From NCBI GenBank assembly GCA_964465015.1, contig CAYXHP010000072.1, forward strand, positions 22,239 through 86,238: DNA of 64,000 bases, read 5' to 3'. The notes beneath the pieces are model-generated. The model saw only the letters and a list, made by a program, of their open reading frames with translations, made no database searches and was not told the DNA's origin. Positions within the stretch are counted from its first letter, which is position 1, and each line of letters starts with the position of its first letter. Below, in pieces: positions 7,606 to 16,429 of this stretch. Made by a program: the position numbers and the translations under genes. Source of the stretch: Humimonas sp964465015. Lineage in GTDB: Bacteria; Gemmatimonadota; Gemmatimonadetes; Palauibacterales; Palauibacteraceae.

Positions 7606-8750
7606 CCTCGCTCAGGATGGTCGCCACGGGGTGGGTCGCGATCGTCGCCCTGGCGGCGAATCCCGGCTGTGAGCCGGGACAGGGCGGAGCGGAGGCGTCT
7701 TGGTCCGGCACGCCGGCCGTCGACTACCGGGTCGTACGAGTCGCGCCCATGACCATCGACCGGGCCGCCCACCAGGCCACGCGCCTCCCGGATGGACGCG
7801 TCCTCGTCACCGGCGGCTGCTCCGGCGAGCACTGCGGCCGCATCCTGGCCTCGACGGAGCTGTACGATCCGGCCACCCGGTCCTTCCGGCCCGCGGCGCC
7901 GATGAGCATGCCGCGCGCCAGCCACGCGGCAGCGCTCCTCGCCGACGGCCGGGTGCTGGTCGCGGGGGGCTGGGACGGGAGCGGGCCGACGGCCACGGCC
8001 GAGGTCTACGACCCCCGGGCCGACCGCTGGGCGCGCGTGGGAGACCTGACGGTGCCACGCGCGAGCGGCATCGCGGTCCCGCTCGAGGACGGGCGGGTGC
8101 TGATGGTGGGAGGCGGCCAGGGAGGGAGCGTCGACCTGGCCTCCGTGGACGCCTTCGATCCAGCGACCGGGACCTTCTCGGCGGTCGGAAGCGCGGCGAC
8201 CAACCACTACCTGGCCACGCGCCTCGCCGATGGCCGGGTGCTCCTCACGGGCGGTGACGGCGCGGACGGCTCGATCCTGGCCACCGCCGAGATCCTGGAT
8301 CCGGCCACCGGCAGCTTCACGACCACCGGCTCCATGGCCACGGCCCGGGTCAAGCACGCCGCGGCGCTCCTCCCGGACGGCGAGGTGCTGGTGATCGGCG
8401 GGTCGGACCGGCGCGGCTACGCGGCGCGCTTCCCGAGCACGGAGCTCTACGACCCGGCGGCGGGTACCTTTTCGCCGGGGCCCGACCTCCGATGGGGTCG
8501 TCACAAGATCCGCGACGCCGTGGCCGTGCTCCCCTCGGGCGATGTCGTGGTCGCGGGAGGTGCGCGACGGCCGGAGGTCTTCGACCACGCGCGCCGCGTC
8601 TTCGTACCGGTAGAGGGGGAGATCGGCGGACCGCAGATGTTCGCCACCGCCACGGCGCTCCGCTCCGGAGAGGTGCTGGGCCTGGGCGGCTACGACGACC
8701 ACACGCGGCCTTCATCGGCCGCGTGGCTGATCGTGCCGGCGGCGCCCTGA
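7602..8750 (+). CDS. Exported kelch-repeat beta-propeller protein
   Basis: The 382-residue protein starts with a hydrophobic leader ending in NPGCEPG and then shows six or seven kelch blades. Recurring patterns are LPDGRVLVTGG, LADGRVLVAGG, LEDGRVLMVGG, LADGRVLLTGG and LPDGEVLVIGG, each followed by a TAE(V/I)-DPAT unit. This is the galactose-oxidase-like kelch type, but no oxidase active-site residues or domains are attached. It is probably a secreted or lipid-anchored binding protein; the cysteine region is not a canonical lipobox. It overlaps the zincin gene upstream (ATGA) and the zinc-ribbon membrane protein gene downstream. Confidence 0.82.
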   Translation: MTSLRMVATGWVAIVALAANPGCEPGQGGAEASWSGTPAVDYRVVRVAPMTIDRAAHQATRLPDGRVLVTGGCSGEHCGRILASTELYDPATRSFRPAAPMSMPRASHAAALLADGRVLVAGGWDGSGPTATAEVYDPRADRWARVGDLTVPRASGIAVPLEDGRVLMVGGGQGGSVDLASVDAFDPATGTFSAVGSAATNHYLATRLADGRVLLTGGDGADGSILATAEILDPATGSFTTTGSMATARVKHAAALLPDGEVLVIGGSDRRGYAARFPSTELYDPAAGTFSPGPDLRWGRHKIRDAVAVLPSGDVVVAGGARRPEVFDHARRVFVPVEGEIGGPQMFATATALRSGEVLGLGGYDDHTRPSSAAWLIVPAAP

Positions 8751-9553
8751 CCGAGCGCTGCGCCAACTGCGGCGAGGTCCTGGTCGGCCCGTTCTGCCAC
8801 GAGTGCGGACAGGAGGCGGCGTGCCGGCCGGATTCCCTGCGGGACTTCCTCCGCCACGGCGTCTCCGGCCTCCTCCACGTGGACGGGATCACCCTCCGGA
8901 GCGTTCGAGATCTGCTGCTTCAGCCGGGAAAGCTCACGGCCGACTTCCTGGCCGGGCACCGCGTGCGCTACGTGCAGCCGGTGCAGCTCTACCTGCTGGC
9001 CGCCGCCCTCTTCTTCCTGCTCAACTCCTACCATCCGTTCCTCGTGGCGGACCTGGCCCATCGTCAGGTTCGGAGCTCCCTGGGGATCATGTCCACGGGC
9101 GGGCCGATCGAGCCGGAACAGCTCCGCCAGTTGGCGGCTCGCGGCATCTCGCCCGCCCTGTTCGCCGAGCGCTTCCGCAGGGCCGCCGGGGGACTCATGC
9201 CGCTCTTCCTGCTGGCCGCCGTGGTGCTGTTCGCGCTCGCCATCGCCGCCTTCCACCCCCGCTCTCCCCGTCCGCTCCTCGGCGCGGCGATCTTCGCGCT
9301 CCACTGGACGGCCTTCTATCTCCTCCTGATGATGGTCGAGCGCACGCCGGGCGGTCCCCCCGGCTCGAGGCCCCTGGTGAGCGGCCTCCTGTCGGCCGTG
9401 GCTCTGGTACACCTCGTGGCGGCGCTCCGGCGCGTGTACCATCAGGCGTGGGCGTGGACGGTGCTCAAGGGGCTCGGCCTGTTCTTCGTCTTCAACATCT
9501 TCCTCGCGGCGTGGGCGAGCGCGGTGATCCTGTACGCCTACCATTCCATCTGA
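8723..9553 (+). CDS. DUF3667-like membrane protein with N-terminal zinc ribbon
   Basis: The protein begins with a rubredoxin-like zinc ribbon, CANCGEVLVGPFCHECGQ, with four Cys in two pairs. It continues with the DUF3667 pattern: a helical linker (HVDGITLRSVRDLLLQPGKLTADFLAGHRVRYVQPVQ) and then four to five membrane segments. The family is found across Bacteroidetes and relatives and has no known function. There is no ATG: GTG 8723 is chosen, giving a 28-base overlap with the kelch gene, but a CTG at 8747 would give a four-base overlap like those elsewhere in the window. Length about 276 residues. Confidence 0.72.
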   Translation: MADRAGGALTERCANCGEVLVGPFCHECGQEAACRPDSLRDFLRHGVSGLLHVDGITLRSVRDLLLQPGKLTADFLAGHRVRYVQPVQLYLLAAALFFLLNSYHPFLVADLAHRQVRSSLGIMSTGGPIEPEQLRQLAARGISPALFAERFRRAAGGLMPLFLLAAVVLFALAIAAFHPRSPRPLLGAAIFALHWTAFYLLLMMVERTPGGPPGSRPLVSGLLSAVALVHLVAALRRVYHQAWAWTVLKGLGLFFVFNIFLAAWASAVILYAYHSI

Positions 9554-9596
9554 GCCCAACCCCGACCGCAGCCGGAGTCGGAACCATGATAGAGTC

Positions 9597-10406
9597 GTGA
9601 GCCAGCCGGCCGAGTCGACCGGAGGTCGGCCCGTGCAGACCGAGAAGGTCGAGCACATCCCGGTGATTTGGGTGGAGCCCGATGCGAACTCCCACCCGAG
9701 GCGCCTGGCGCTCTTCCTGCCCCACTTCACGGGCACCAAGGAGAAGGTACGGCCGCAGCTCGAGGACCTGGCCGCCGACGGCTTCGTCGCCATGTCCTTC
9801 GACCCGTGGCAGCACGGCGAGCGCGGGAGCGGCGAGACGCCCGACGAGATGGTGGAGCGGGTGTTCGCTGCTTTCCGGCGGCGATTCTGGCCCATCCTGG
9901 GGCAGACCACGCTGGACGTACTGCGCGTCATCGACTGGGCCACCGACACGCTGGCGGTCGAACCCGCCATCCGCGTGGGAGGCCTGTCCATGGGAGGGGA
10001 CGTGGCCGTGGCGGCCGCCGGAATCGACCGGCGCATCGAGCGGGTGGCGGCCGTCGTGTCCACGCCCGACTGGCTCCGGCCCGGCATGCGGGATCTGTCG
10101 CATCCGGAGCGGCTGCTGGAGCCGGGCGAGCCCGATTCCTACGCGCGCTGGTTCTACGACCAGCTCAACCCGCTCACCCACGTGGGACGGTACGGCCACG
10201 GGCTCGCGCTGAAATTCTGGTGCGGGGAGCGGGACACACAGGTCCCGGCCGACGGCGCGCTCCGGTTCCAGGCCGAGGTCCGGGACGCCTTCTCGGAGCG
10301 GAGCGGCGACGTCCAGGTCGACATGCTGCCGGGCCTGGCGCACATGGACGTGCGGGATCCCGCGCGCTGGTGGCCCGACTGCCGGGAGTGGCTGGCGGGC
10401 CCCTGA
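9597..10406 (+). CDS. Alpha/beta hydrolase, dienelactone-hydrolase/esterase type
   Basis: The 269-residue protein has the alpha/beta hydrolase core: LALFLPHFTGTKEKV (oxyanion strand), GFVAMSFDPWQHGERG, the nucleophile elbow GLSMGGD with Ser after GL, a late acid strand (ALKFWCGERDTQVP) and a His near the end (LPGLAHMDV). It most resembles YitV/YtaP-type cytoplasmic esterases. No signal peptide is visible. GTG 9597 is the likely start. The preceding DUF3667-like gene ends 43 bases upstream and the next gene begins 16 bases downstream, which suggests a plus-strand run. Confidence 0.82.
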   Translation: MSQPAESTGGRPVQTEKVEHIPVIWVEPDANSHPRRLALFLPHFTGTKEKVRPQLEDLAADGFVAMSFDPWQHGERGSGETPDEMVERVFAAFRRRFWPILGQTTLDVLRVIDWATDTLAVEPAIRVGGLSMGGDVAVAAAGIDRRIERVAAVVSTPDWLRPGMRDLSHPERLLEPGEPDSYARWFYDQLNPLTHVGRYGHGLALKFWCGERDTQVPADGALRFQAEVRDAFSERSGDVQVDMLPGLAHMDVRDPARWWPDCREWLAGP

Positions 10407-10422
10407 GCCCTATCTTTTCGTC

Positions 10423-11205
10423 ATGACCGAGCGACGCTACACCGAGGACGAGGTCGCCAGGATCTTCGAGCGGGCCGCCGACCCCGAGCAGGCCTCGCGA
10501 CGTCGCCTGGCCGCCGGCGAGGGCCTGACGCTCGGCGAGCTCCAGGAGATCGGCCGCGAGGTGGGGATCGCGCCGGAGGCGGTCGAGGACGCCGCCCGGT
10601 CGCTGGAGAAGCGGCCGGAGCGGCCCACGCGGCGTACCCTGCTCGGCTTTCCCATCGGGGTCGGCCGCACCGCGCAGCTGGACCGGCACCTCTCCGACCG
10701 GGAGTGGGAGAGGCTCGTGGTCGACCTGCGTGAGACGTTCGACGCCCGGGGCAGCCTCCGGACGCACGGCTCCTTCCGGGAGTGGACCAACGGCAACCTC
10801 CAGGCGCTGGTCGAGCCCACGGCGGACGGCGATCGGATCCGGCTCAGGACCTTCCGGGAGCAGTCCCGCCTGCTCATGTTCGCGGGCTCCGGCATGTTCG
10901 GCCTGGGGGGCGTCGCGCTCCTCACGCGCGCCCTGTCGGGCGCGATGCAGCACGGTGGCGGCGGTCTCACCTCGCTGTTCCTGATCGGACTCGGCCTGTT
11001 CGGGCTCGGCGCCTTCCGGTTGCCGCGCTGGGCTCGGCTGCGCGGCCGCCAGATGGACGGGATCCTGGCGCGGCTCGAGGCCGCGGCGGCGGAGAGCGCG
11101 CGTCCGGAGTCTACGACCTCAGACCAGGCCGCAGTCCCATCAGACACCACCCCGCCACGGCCCACATCAGGGCCGCCGAGATCCACGCCACCCGGGACGG
11201 ACTGA
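10423..11205 (+). CDS. Membrane protein with an N-terminal helical module; function unknown
   Basis: The 260-residue protein starts with a helical module (RYTEDEVARIFERAAD, then GLTLGELQEIGREVGIAPEAVEDAARSLE) that resembles repeated N-terminal modules in proteins of this phylum. The middle part (about 85-150) looks like a beta-rich fold, with FREWTNGNLQALVEP. Two membrane segments follow at about 150-200 (LLMFAGSGMFGLGGVALLT and LTSLFLIGLGLFGLGAFRL), then a Pro/Ser/Thr-rich tail. I do not recognise a characterised family. It sits 21 bases before the next propeller gene. Confidence 0.65.
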   Translation: MTERRYTEDEVARIFERAADPEQASRRRLAAGEGLTLGELQEIGREVGIAPEAVEDAARSLEKRPERPTRRTLLGFPIGVGRTAQLDRHLSDREWERLVVDLRETFDARGSLRTHGSFREWTNGNLQALVEPTADGDRIRLRTFREQSRLLMFAGSGMFGLGGVALLTRALSGAMQHGGGGLTSLFLIGLGLFGLGAFRLPRWARLRGRQMDGILARLEAAAAESARPESTTSDQAAVPSDTTPPRPTSGPPRSTPPGTD

Positions 11206-11226
11206 GCGCCAGCGCGGGAGCCTGCC

Positions 11227-12399
11227 ATGCACCGTTCGCTTCACTACTCGGCGTGGCTCCTCTGCCTCGCGGCTCTCGCGTGCGGCGAGCACCCTGGCCA
11301 CGCCCCCGGCGCCTCGCCCCCCCTCTCTGGCGCACCCGTATCGATGCGGGCCGCGCCCACGCTGCGCGTGGGCGTCGCGGAAGGCGACACGACGCTCGAG
11401 TTCCACCGGGTGGTCACGCCTTTCCGGCTCCCGGATGGTCGGCTCGTGGTGCCGGTCGCGGGCTCGGGCGTCCTGCGCGTCTTCAGCGCGGACGGCACGC
11501 TCCTGGAGAGCCTGGGACGGCCGGGGGACGGGCCGGGCGAGTTTCGATCCCTGGCAGCCGCCTGGCCGCGAGGGGACACGATCGAGGCGTTCGATGCCGC
11601 GCTCGAACGTATCACGTGCTTCCCGCCTTCGGCCGAGCCCAGGGTGGTGACGCTCCGGGCGCCCGGAAACGCCCGTGCGCTCACGGAGGCCCAGGCCATC
11701 GTGCCCGGAGCGCTTTCCGACGGCTGGATGCTCTACGGCGTCGAATCGGCCGGCATGGGGCGACGGGACACCGTGGCCGTGCGGCGCTTCGGCCCGGACG
11801 GCTCGCCGGCGGCGCTCGTGGCGCGCCTTCCCGGCATGGCGCGCTACAGCACGCCGATGGCCGGAGGTCCGGACCCCCTCTCGCCCCGCACCGCCTTCGC
11901 CATCCACGCGGGACGGGTCTACGTGGCCGAGACGATGAAGGCGGAGATCTGGGAGCTGGACGGCGACGGCCACATGGAACTCGAGCTGAGCTGGACGCCC
12001 GAGAACCCGCCGTCCCCGAAGACGGCGTTCCGGGAGGCGGTCCAGGCGGCCGTGGCCGCCGCCCCGCCGGAGCAGCGGCCCGTCGTGCGCGAGCGTCTCG
12101 AGTCGTTTCCGGTGCGCGACCGGGTGCCGGTCTTCTGGAGCTTCCTGGTCGACGCGGACGGCTTCGTGTGGGTCGAGCCGTTCGAGCCGGCGCGCCACTC
12201 CATGGTCCTGCCGGCGGCCGCGGTCGCGGAATCCGCCAGCGTCTGGAGCCTCTTCACGCCGGGCGGGACGGCCGCGGGGACCATACGGGTGCCCGCCGGC
12301 TTCCAGCCCGCCAGCATCGGACGTGACGCGGTCGTCGGAGTCCGGCGCGACAGCCTGGGGGTCGAATACGTCGAGGTCCACGCGCTCGAGCGCCGCTGA
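11227..12399 (+). CDS. Six-bladed beta-propeller lipoprotein-like protein
   Basis: The 390-residue protein has an N-terminal hydrophobic leader with a lipobox-like end (LAALACGE, Cys19). Blade patterns follow: FRLPDGRLVVPVAGSGVLRVFSADG, then the GRPGDGPGEFRSL turn typical of six-bladed NHL/6-phosphogluconolactonase-like propellers, and later DADGFVWVEP and HAGRVYVAETMKAEIWELDGDG. Proteins of this type are abundant in soil and marine Gemmatimonadota and are probably outer-surface binding proteins. No enzymatic residues can be named. It follows the module-plus-membrane protein closely. Confidence 0.75.
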   Translation: MHRSLHYSAWLLCLAALACGEHPGHAPGASPPLSGAPVSMRAAPTLRVGVAEGDTTLEFHRVVTPFRLPDGRLVVPVAGSGVLRVFSADGTLLESLGRPGDGPGEFRSLAAAWPRGDTIEAFDAALERITCFPPSAEPRVVTLRAPGNARALTEAQAIVPGALSDGWMLYGVESAGMGRRDTVAVRRFGPDGSPAALVARLPGMARYSTPMAGGPDPLSPRTAFAIHAGRVYVAETMKAEIWELDGDGHMELELSWTPENPPSPKTAFREAVQAAVAAAPPEQRPVVRERLESFPVRDRVPVFWSFLVDADGFVWVEPFEPARHSMVLPAAAVAESASVWSLFTPGGTAAGTIRVPAGFQPASIGRDAVVGVRRDSLGVEYVEVHALERR

Positions 12400-12541
12400 C
12401 GGCCGCCTCCCGGCTCTATCCGCGTCAGCTCCGTGCCCGTGAGCGAAGCGCGACCTGGCCGGCAGATGAAACCGGCAGACCTTGCCCCGCGTCGAGCCGA
12501 CGGGCACGCTATCGGAAACCGAGCAACCGCAGAAGGCTGTC

Positions 12542-12799
12542 ATGGATGAAACGCTACGTCTCCTCATCCCGGTGCTGGCGATCTCGATCCCGGTGATCGC
12601 GGTCGCGGGACGCTACATCGTGACGCCTCTGGTCGAGGCTCTCTCGAAGCGGGACCTCGAGGACGGGAGCCCCCGCGTCGACCGGGAGGAGATGGACCAG
12701 CTTCGGGACCGCGTGGAAGGGCTGGAGAAGGCCCTCGCCCGGGTGACCGAGGAGCAGGAGTTCCAGAAGGCCCTGCAGGGCCGCGGCGAGAGCTCCTGA
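12542..12799 (+). CDS. Small membrane-anchored coiled-coil protein
   Basis: This is an 85-residue protein with one N-terminal transmembrane helix (LRLLIPVLAISIPVIAVAGRYIV), a short linker and an acidic/basic heptad-like helix (REEMDQLRDRVEGLEKALARVTEEQEFQKAL). The design of one helix plus a coiled coil recalls phage-shock PspB-like or septation-associated small proteins, but there is no specific match. ATG 12542 is chosen over an upstream TTG because the membrane helix starts directly after it. The next gene starts 6 bases later. Confidence 0.65.
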   Translation: MDETLRLLIPVLAISIPVIAVAGRYIVTPLVEALSKRDLEDGSPRVDREEMDQLRDRVEGLEKALARVTEEQEFQKALQGRGESS

Positions 12800-12805
12800 A
12801 CCGCC

Positions 12806-14659
12806 GTGGACCGCAGACGGTTCGTCCGGAACGCCGCGGCGCTGCCGCTCCTGGCCCTGCCCTGGCCCGGAGCACGGCCCGACGTCCGCGGCTCTCGAGC
12901 CATCACCGGTGCCGGCCCGGGACAGGCCGCGGGCGGTGACCGCGTCCGGCCCGGCGACCCGGAGTGGCCGTCGCCGGCGGAGTGGGCGGAGCTGAAGGGG
13001 AAGGTCGGCGGGCGGCTGCGGGAGCTCCGCTCGCCTCTGGCGGCCTGCCGCGCCGATCCGGGTGGCGCGGCAGGCCGGAAGTTGTGGGCGGAGCTTCGCG
13101 ACCCCTTCTACCTCCGTGACCACCCGGCGCTCACGGGCTCCAGCGGGTGGGTGGACGCGTGGACCAGCGTCCCGAGCGCCTACGCCGTGGCCGCTGAAAC
13201 GACCGCCGACGTGGCCGCGGCCGTGGTCTTCGCCCGGGAGCACCGGCTGAAGCTGGTGGTCAAGGGCGGCGGCCACAGCTACCAGGGGCGCTCGTGCTCC
13301 CCGGACTCCCTTCTCGTATGGACCCGCGGGCTGGACGACATCCAGATGCACGAGGCCTTCGTCCCGGCGGGATGCGAGAGTCGGGTGGCGGGGCAGCCGG
13401 CCGTGAGCGTCGGTGCGGGCTGCATCTGGATGGAAGCGTACGAGGCCGTCACGACGCGCGGCGGACGCTACGTGCAGGGGGGCGGCTGCACCACGGTTGG
13501 CGTGGCTGGACTGGTCCAGAGCGGCGGTTTCGGGAGCTTCTCCAAGCGCTTCGGTACAGTGGCGGCCGGGCTCCTGGAGGCCGAGGTGGTGACGGCCGAC
13601 GGACGCGTCCTGACCACGAACGCGTGCTCGGAGCCCGAGCTGTTCTGGGCCCTCAAGGGGGGCGGCGGCGGGACCTTCGGCGTGGTGACCCGGGTGACGC
13701 TCCGGACCCGCGACCTGCCTGAGACGTTCGGGGGCGCGTTCGGGACCATCCAGGCGGGCTCGGACGAGGCGTTCCGCGAGCTGCTCGGGCGTCTCCTCGC
13801 CTTCTACCGGGAACGGCTGATGAACCCGCACTGGGGCGAGCAGCTGCGGCTCCGTACCGGGAACGTGCTCGACATCTCCATGGTCCTCCAGGGCCTCTCC
13901 GGCGACGAGGCGCAGGCCACCTGGAAGCCGTTCTCGGACTGGGTGGCCTCGCGACCGGACGACTTCACGGTGCAGCGGCCGATCGGCGCCGTCGCGTTCC
14001 CGGCCCGGCACATGTGGGACGCCGACTTCCTCGAGCGCCTGGCCCCCGATCTCATCGTGCGTGACGATCGGCCCGGCGCCCCGGCCTCGAGCTTCGTATG
14101 GGCCGGCGACCACGGCCAGGCGAGCCAGTTCTGGCATGGTTTCCACTCGGCCTGGCTCCCGGCCGACTTGCTCGAGACGAAGCGGCGGGAAGAGCTGGCC
14201 GACGCGCTCTTCCGGCTCACACGGCTGTGGGACGTATCCCTGCACTGCAACAAGGGGCTGGCCGGCGCGCCTCCCGAGGAGTTGGAGGCGGCGGCGGACA
14301 CGGCGACGAACCCGGCGGCCCTGCGGGCGTTCGCGCTGGCGATCGTCGGCGGCCAGGGTCCACCGGGATTCCCCGGCGTACCGGGCCACGAGCCCGACCT
14401 GGACAAGGCCCGGCACGCCGCGGATACGATGCGCCGGGCCTGGGCCGAGCTCGTGAAGGTCGTCGAGCGGCCGGGCTCGTACTGGTCGGAGAGCGACTTC
14501 TTCGACGCCGACTGGCAGCGGTCCTTCTGGGGACGGAACTACGACCGCCTCGAGGCGGTGAAGCGACGCTACGACCCCGACGGGCTGTTCATCGTCCACC
14601 ACGGCGTGGGCAGCGAGGCATGGAGCGACGACGGGTTCACCAGGAGGGCGAACACATGA
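12806..14659 (+). CDS. Tat-exported FAD-dependent oxidase of the berberine-bridge (BBE) type
   Basis: The 617-residue protein starts with a twin-arginine signal (MDRRRFVRNAAALPLLALPW). The FAD_binding_4 domain is clear: VVKGGGHSYQGRS with His157, and GGRYVQGGGCTTVGVAGLV with Cys228. These are the two residues that attach FAD bicovalently in BBE-like oxidases, with the His on the 8-alpha and the Cys on the 6 position of the flavin. The Arg/Lys-rich segment and C-terminal RYDPDGLFIVHHGVG match the BBE domain. Known members oxidise sugars, alkaloids or secondary metabolites with oxygen; the substrate here is unknown. GTG 12806 is the start, and the stop overlaps the next gene (ATGA). Confidence 0.88.
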   Translation: MDRRRFVRNAAALPLLALPWPGARPDVRGSRAITGAGPGQAAGGDRVRPGDPEWPSPAEWAELKGKVGGRLRELRSPLAACRADPGGAAGRKLWAELRDPFYLRDHPALTGSSGWVDAWTSVPSAYAVAAETTADVAAAVVFAREHRLKLVVKGGGHSYQGRSCSPDSLLVWTRGLDDIQMHEAFVPAGCESRVAGQPAVSVGAGCIWMEAYEAVTTRGGRYVQGGGCTTVGVAGLVQSGGFGSFSKRFGTVAAGLLEAEVVTADGRVLTTNACSEPELFWALKGGGGGTFGVVTRVTLRTRDLPETFGGAFGTIQAGSDEAFRELLGRLLAFYRERLMNPHWGEQLRLRTGNVLDISMVLQGLSGDEAQATWKPFSDWVASRPDDFTVQRPIGAVAFPARHMWDADFLERLAPDLIVRDDRPGAPASSFVWAGDHGQASQFWHGFHSAWLPADLLETKRREELADALFRLTRLWDVSLHCNKGLAGAPPEELEAAADTATNPAALRAFALAIVGGQGPPGFPGVPGHEPDLDKARHAADTMRRAWAELVKVVERPGSYWSESDFFDADWQRSFWGRNYDRLEAVKRRYDPDGLFIVHHGVGSEAWSDDGFTRRANT

Positions 14660-15174
14660 CGGACGATCCGGTCGGCCGGGCCTTCATCGACGAGTCCCGG
14701 GCGCTGCTGACCTCCAGCCATCTTCCGCGGCTCGTGGGGAGCGTACGGTCGCTCCCGGAGCGGGACCTGTGGTGGCGCCCCAACGAGTCATCCAACAGCG
14801 CCGGGAACCTGGTCCTCCACCTGGCGGGAAACGTCCGGCAGTGGGTCGTGAGCGGCATCGGAGGCGAGCCGGACGTGCGGCGCCGGGACGAGGAGTTCGC
14901 GGCCGAGGGGGGCCGGAGCCGGGAGGAGGTGCTCGGGGTCCTCTCCGCGGCGGTCGCGGATGCCGACCGGGTGCTGGCCCACCTCGATCCGGGCCGGCTG
15001 CTGGAGCCGCTGGTGATCCAGGGCACCGACACGACGGTCCTCCGGGCCCTGTACCACGCCGTCGAGCACTTCGGCATGCACACAGGGCAGCTCGCCTACA
15101 TCGCCAAGCTCCGGACGGACCGCGACCTGGGCTTCTACGAGGTGGAGGGCGGGATCGCCCGTCCGAGGTGGTGA
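14656..15174 (+). CDS. DinB/DUF1572-like four-helix protein
   Basis: The 172-residue protein is helical and shows the metal-site pattern of the DinB superfamily: SAGNLVLHLAGNVRQWV supplies the first His, and ALYHAVEHFGMHTGQLAYIAKL supplies the later His pair. The DUF1572 subgroup of this superfamily contains thiol-transferase-like and uncharacterised proteins. ATG 14656 follows an AGGAGGG site at 14641-14648 and overlaps the oxidase stop, so it is likely co-translated with the oxidase. A phosphoesterase gene starts one base after its stop. Confidence 0.75.
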   Translation: MTDDPVGRAFIDESRALLTSSHLPRLVGSVRSLPERDLWWRPNESSNSAGNLVLHLAGNVRQWVVSGIGGEPDVRRRDEEFAAEGGRSREEVLGVLSAAVADADRVLAHLDPGRLLEPLVIQGTDTTVLRALYHAVEHFGMHTGQLAYIAKLRTDRDLGFYEVEGGIARPRW

Positions 15175-15175
15175 C

Positions 15176-15919
15176 GTGAGCGTCGCCGCCCTGTACGACG
15201 TCCACGGGAACCTGCCGGCGCTCGAGGCGGTCCTCGAGGAGGTGCGCGACGCCGGCGTCGACCGGGTCCTCGTGGGCGGGGACGTGCTCCCGGGTCCCAT
15301 GCCCGCCGCGTGCCTTGCCCGGCTCGAGGCCCTCGAGATCCCGGTCCACTACATCCGCGGTAACGGCGAGTCCGCCGTGCTCGCCGAGCTGGCCGGCGAG
15401 CCGCTTCCGCCCCTGCCCGAGTCGGTCCTCGAGGTCATTCGCTGGACCGCGCGCCGCATCGGACCCGAGGCGGGACGTCGGATCGGGCGCTGGCCCGCCA
15501 CTCTCCACCGCGAGATCGACGGGATCGGACGGGTCCTGTTCTGCCACGCCACGCCCGGGAGCGACACGGAGATCTTTACACGCCGGGCGCCCGAAGAGCG
15601 CCTCCTCGCCCTGTTCGGTGACACCGAAGCGGAGCTGGCCGTGTGCGGGCACACGCACATGCCCTTCGACCTCCAGGTGGGCGGGCTCCGAATCGTGAAC
15701 GCCGGAAGCGTGGGCATGCCCTACGGCGAGCCCGGGGCCGACTGGCTCCTCCTGGGCCCGGACGTGCAGCCACGCCACACGCCCTACGACCTCGAGGCGG
15801 CGGCGCGCCGCATCCGGGCCACCGACTATCCCGGGGCCGACGACTTCGCGGAGCGCTCGGTGCTCCGGCCACCGACGGCCGAGTCCATGCTGGACGCGCT
15901 GTCGGGCGCCCGGGGCTAG
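15176..15919 (+). CDS. Calcineurin-like metallophosphoesterase, MJ0936/YfcE type
   Basis: The 247-residue protein has the ordered dimetal motifs of the family: ALYDVHGNLPAL (D-x-H), LVGGDVLPG (GD), YIRGNGE (GN), FCHATPGSDTE and CGHTHMPFD (GHTH). The compact size and lack of a signal peptide point to the cytoplasmic MJ0936/YfcE phosphodiesterase group, which act on phosphodiester substrates in vitro. One difference is YDVHGN instead of the usual SDxHGN. The start is GTG 15176. Confidence 0.85.
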   Translation: MSVAALYDVHGNLPALEAVLEEVRDAGVDRVLVGGDVLPGPMPAACLARLEALEIPVHYIRGNGESAVLAELAGEPLPPLPESVLEVIRWTARRIGPEAGRRIGRWPATLHREIDGIGRVLFCHATPGSDTEIFTRRAPEERLLALFGDTEAELAVCGHTHMPFDLQVGGLRIVNAGSVGMPYGEPGADWLLLGPDVQPRHTPYDLEAAARRIRATDYPGADDFAERSVLRPPTAESMLDALSGARG

Positions 15920-15969
15920 CCGGGGAGGCCCGGGCCCGATCGCGCGATCCCACGCCACGAGGAGGTTCG

Positions 15970-16329
15970 TTGGCCGACAAGGTGAACCTGGCCCAGAAGC
16001 TGTCGCTGTTCCACGATCACTGGAAACCCCGGCTCGTGGCACGCCTCAACGACTACAAGGTCCTGCTCGTCAAGGTGAAGGGAGAGTTCGTGTGGCACCG
16101 CCATGCGGAGACCGACGACTTCTTCCTGGTGCTCCGGGGGCGACTCACGATCCAGCTCCGCGACCGGGACGTCGAGCTCGAGGAGGGCGAGCTGTTCGTG
16201 GTGCCCCGGGGGATCGAGCACCGTCCTCGGGCCGACGAGGAGGCGTGGGTCCTCCTCATCGAGCCGGAAACCACGAGGAACACGGGCGACGCCGGCGGGG
16301 AGATGACGGCCGAGCCGCAGGAGATCTGA
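15970..16329 (+). CDS. Cupin-domain protein
   Basis: The 119-residue protein is a single cupin barrel. The first metal motif is visible as EFVWHRHAETDDFFLVLRG (two His plus an acidic position), and the second as PRGIEHRPRADEEAWVLLIEP. Stand-alone cupins with this pattern are often annotated as mannose-6-phosphate isomerase-like, but the ligand is not predictable. TTG 15970 is inferred from GGAGG at 15961-15965 and from the match of LADKVNLAQKLSLFHDHWKP to usual N-termini. Convergent with the flippase-like gene. Confidence 0.75.
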   Translation: MADKVNLAQKLSLFHDHWKPRLVARLNDYKVLLVKVKGEFVWHRHAETDDFFLVLRGRLTIQLRDRDVELEEGELFVVPRGIEHRPRADEEAWVLLIEPETTRNTGDAGGEMTAEPQEI

Positions 16330-16429
16330 GCGCGAGCCCGCGGCAGGACCACCGAGGCCGTCCGCTCCGCTGGCGGCCGGGCCCCGCGCTCGCCACCGGC
16401 TTCTCCGAGTCACGCCCACCCGCCCCGTC

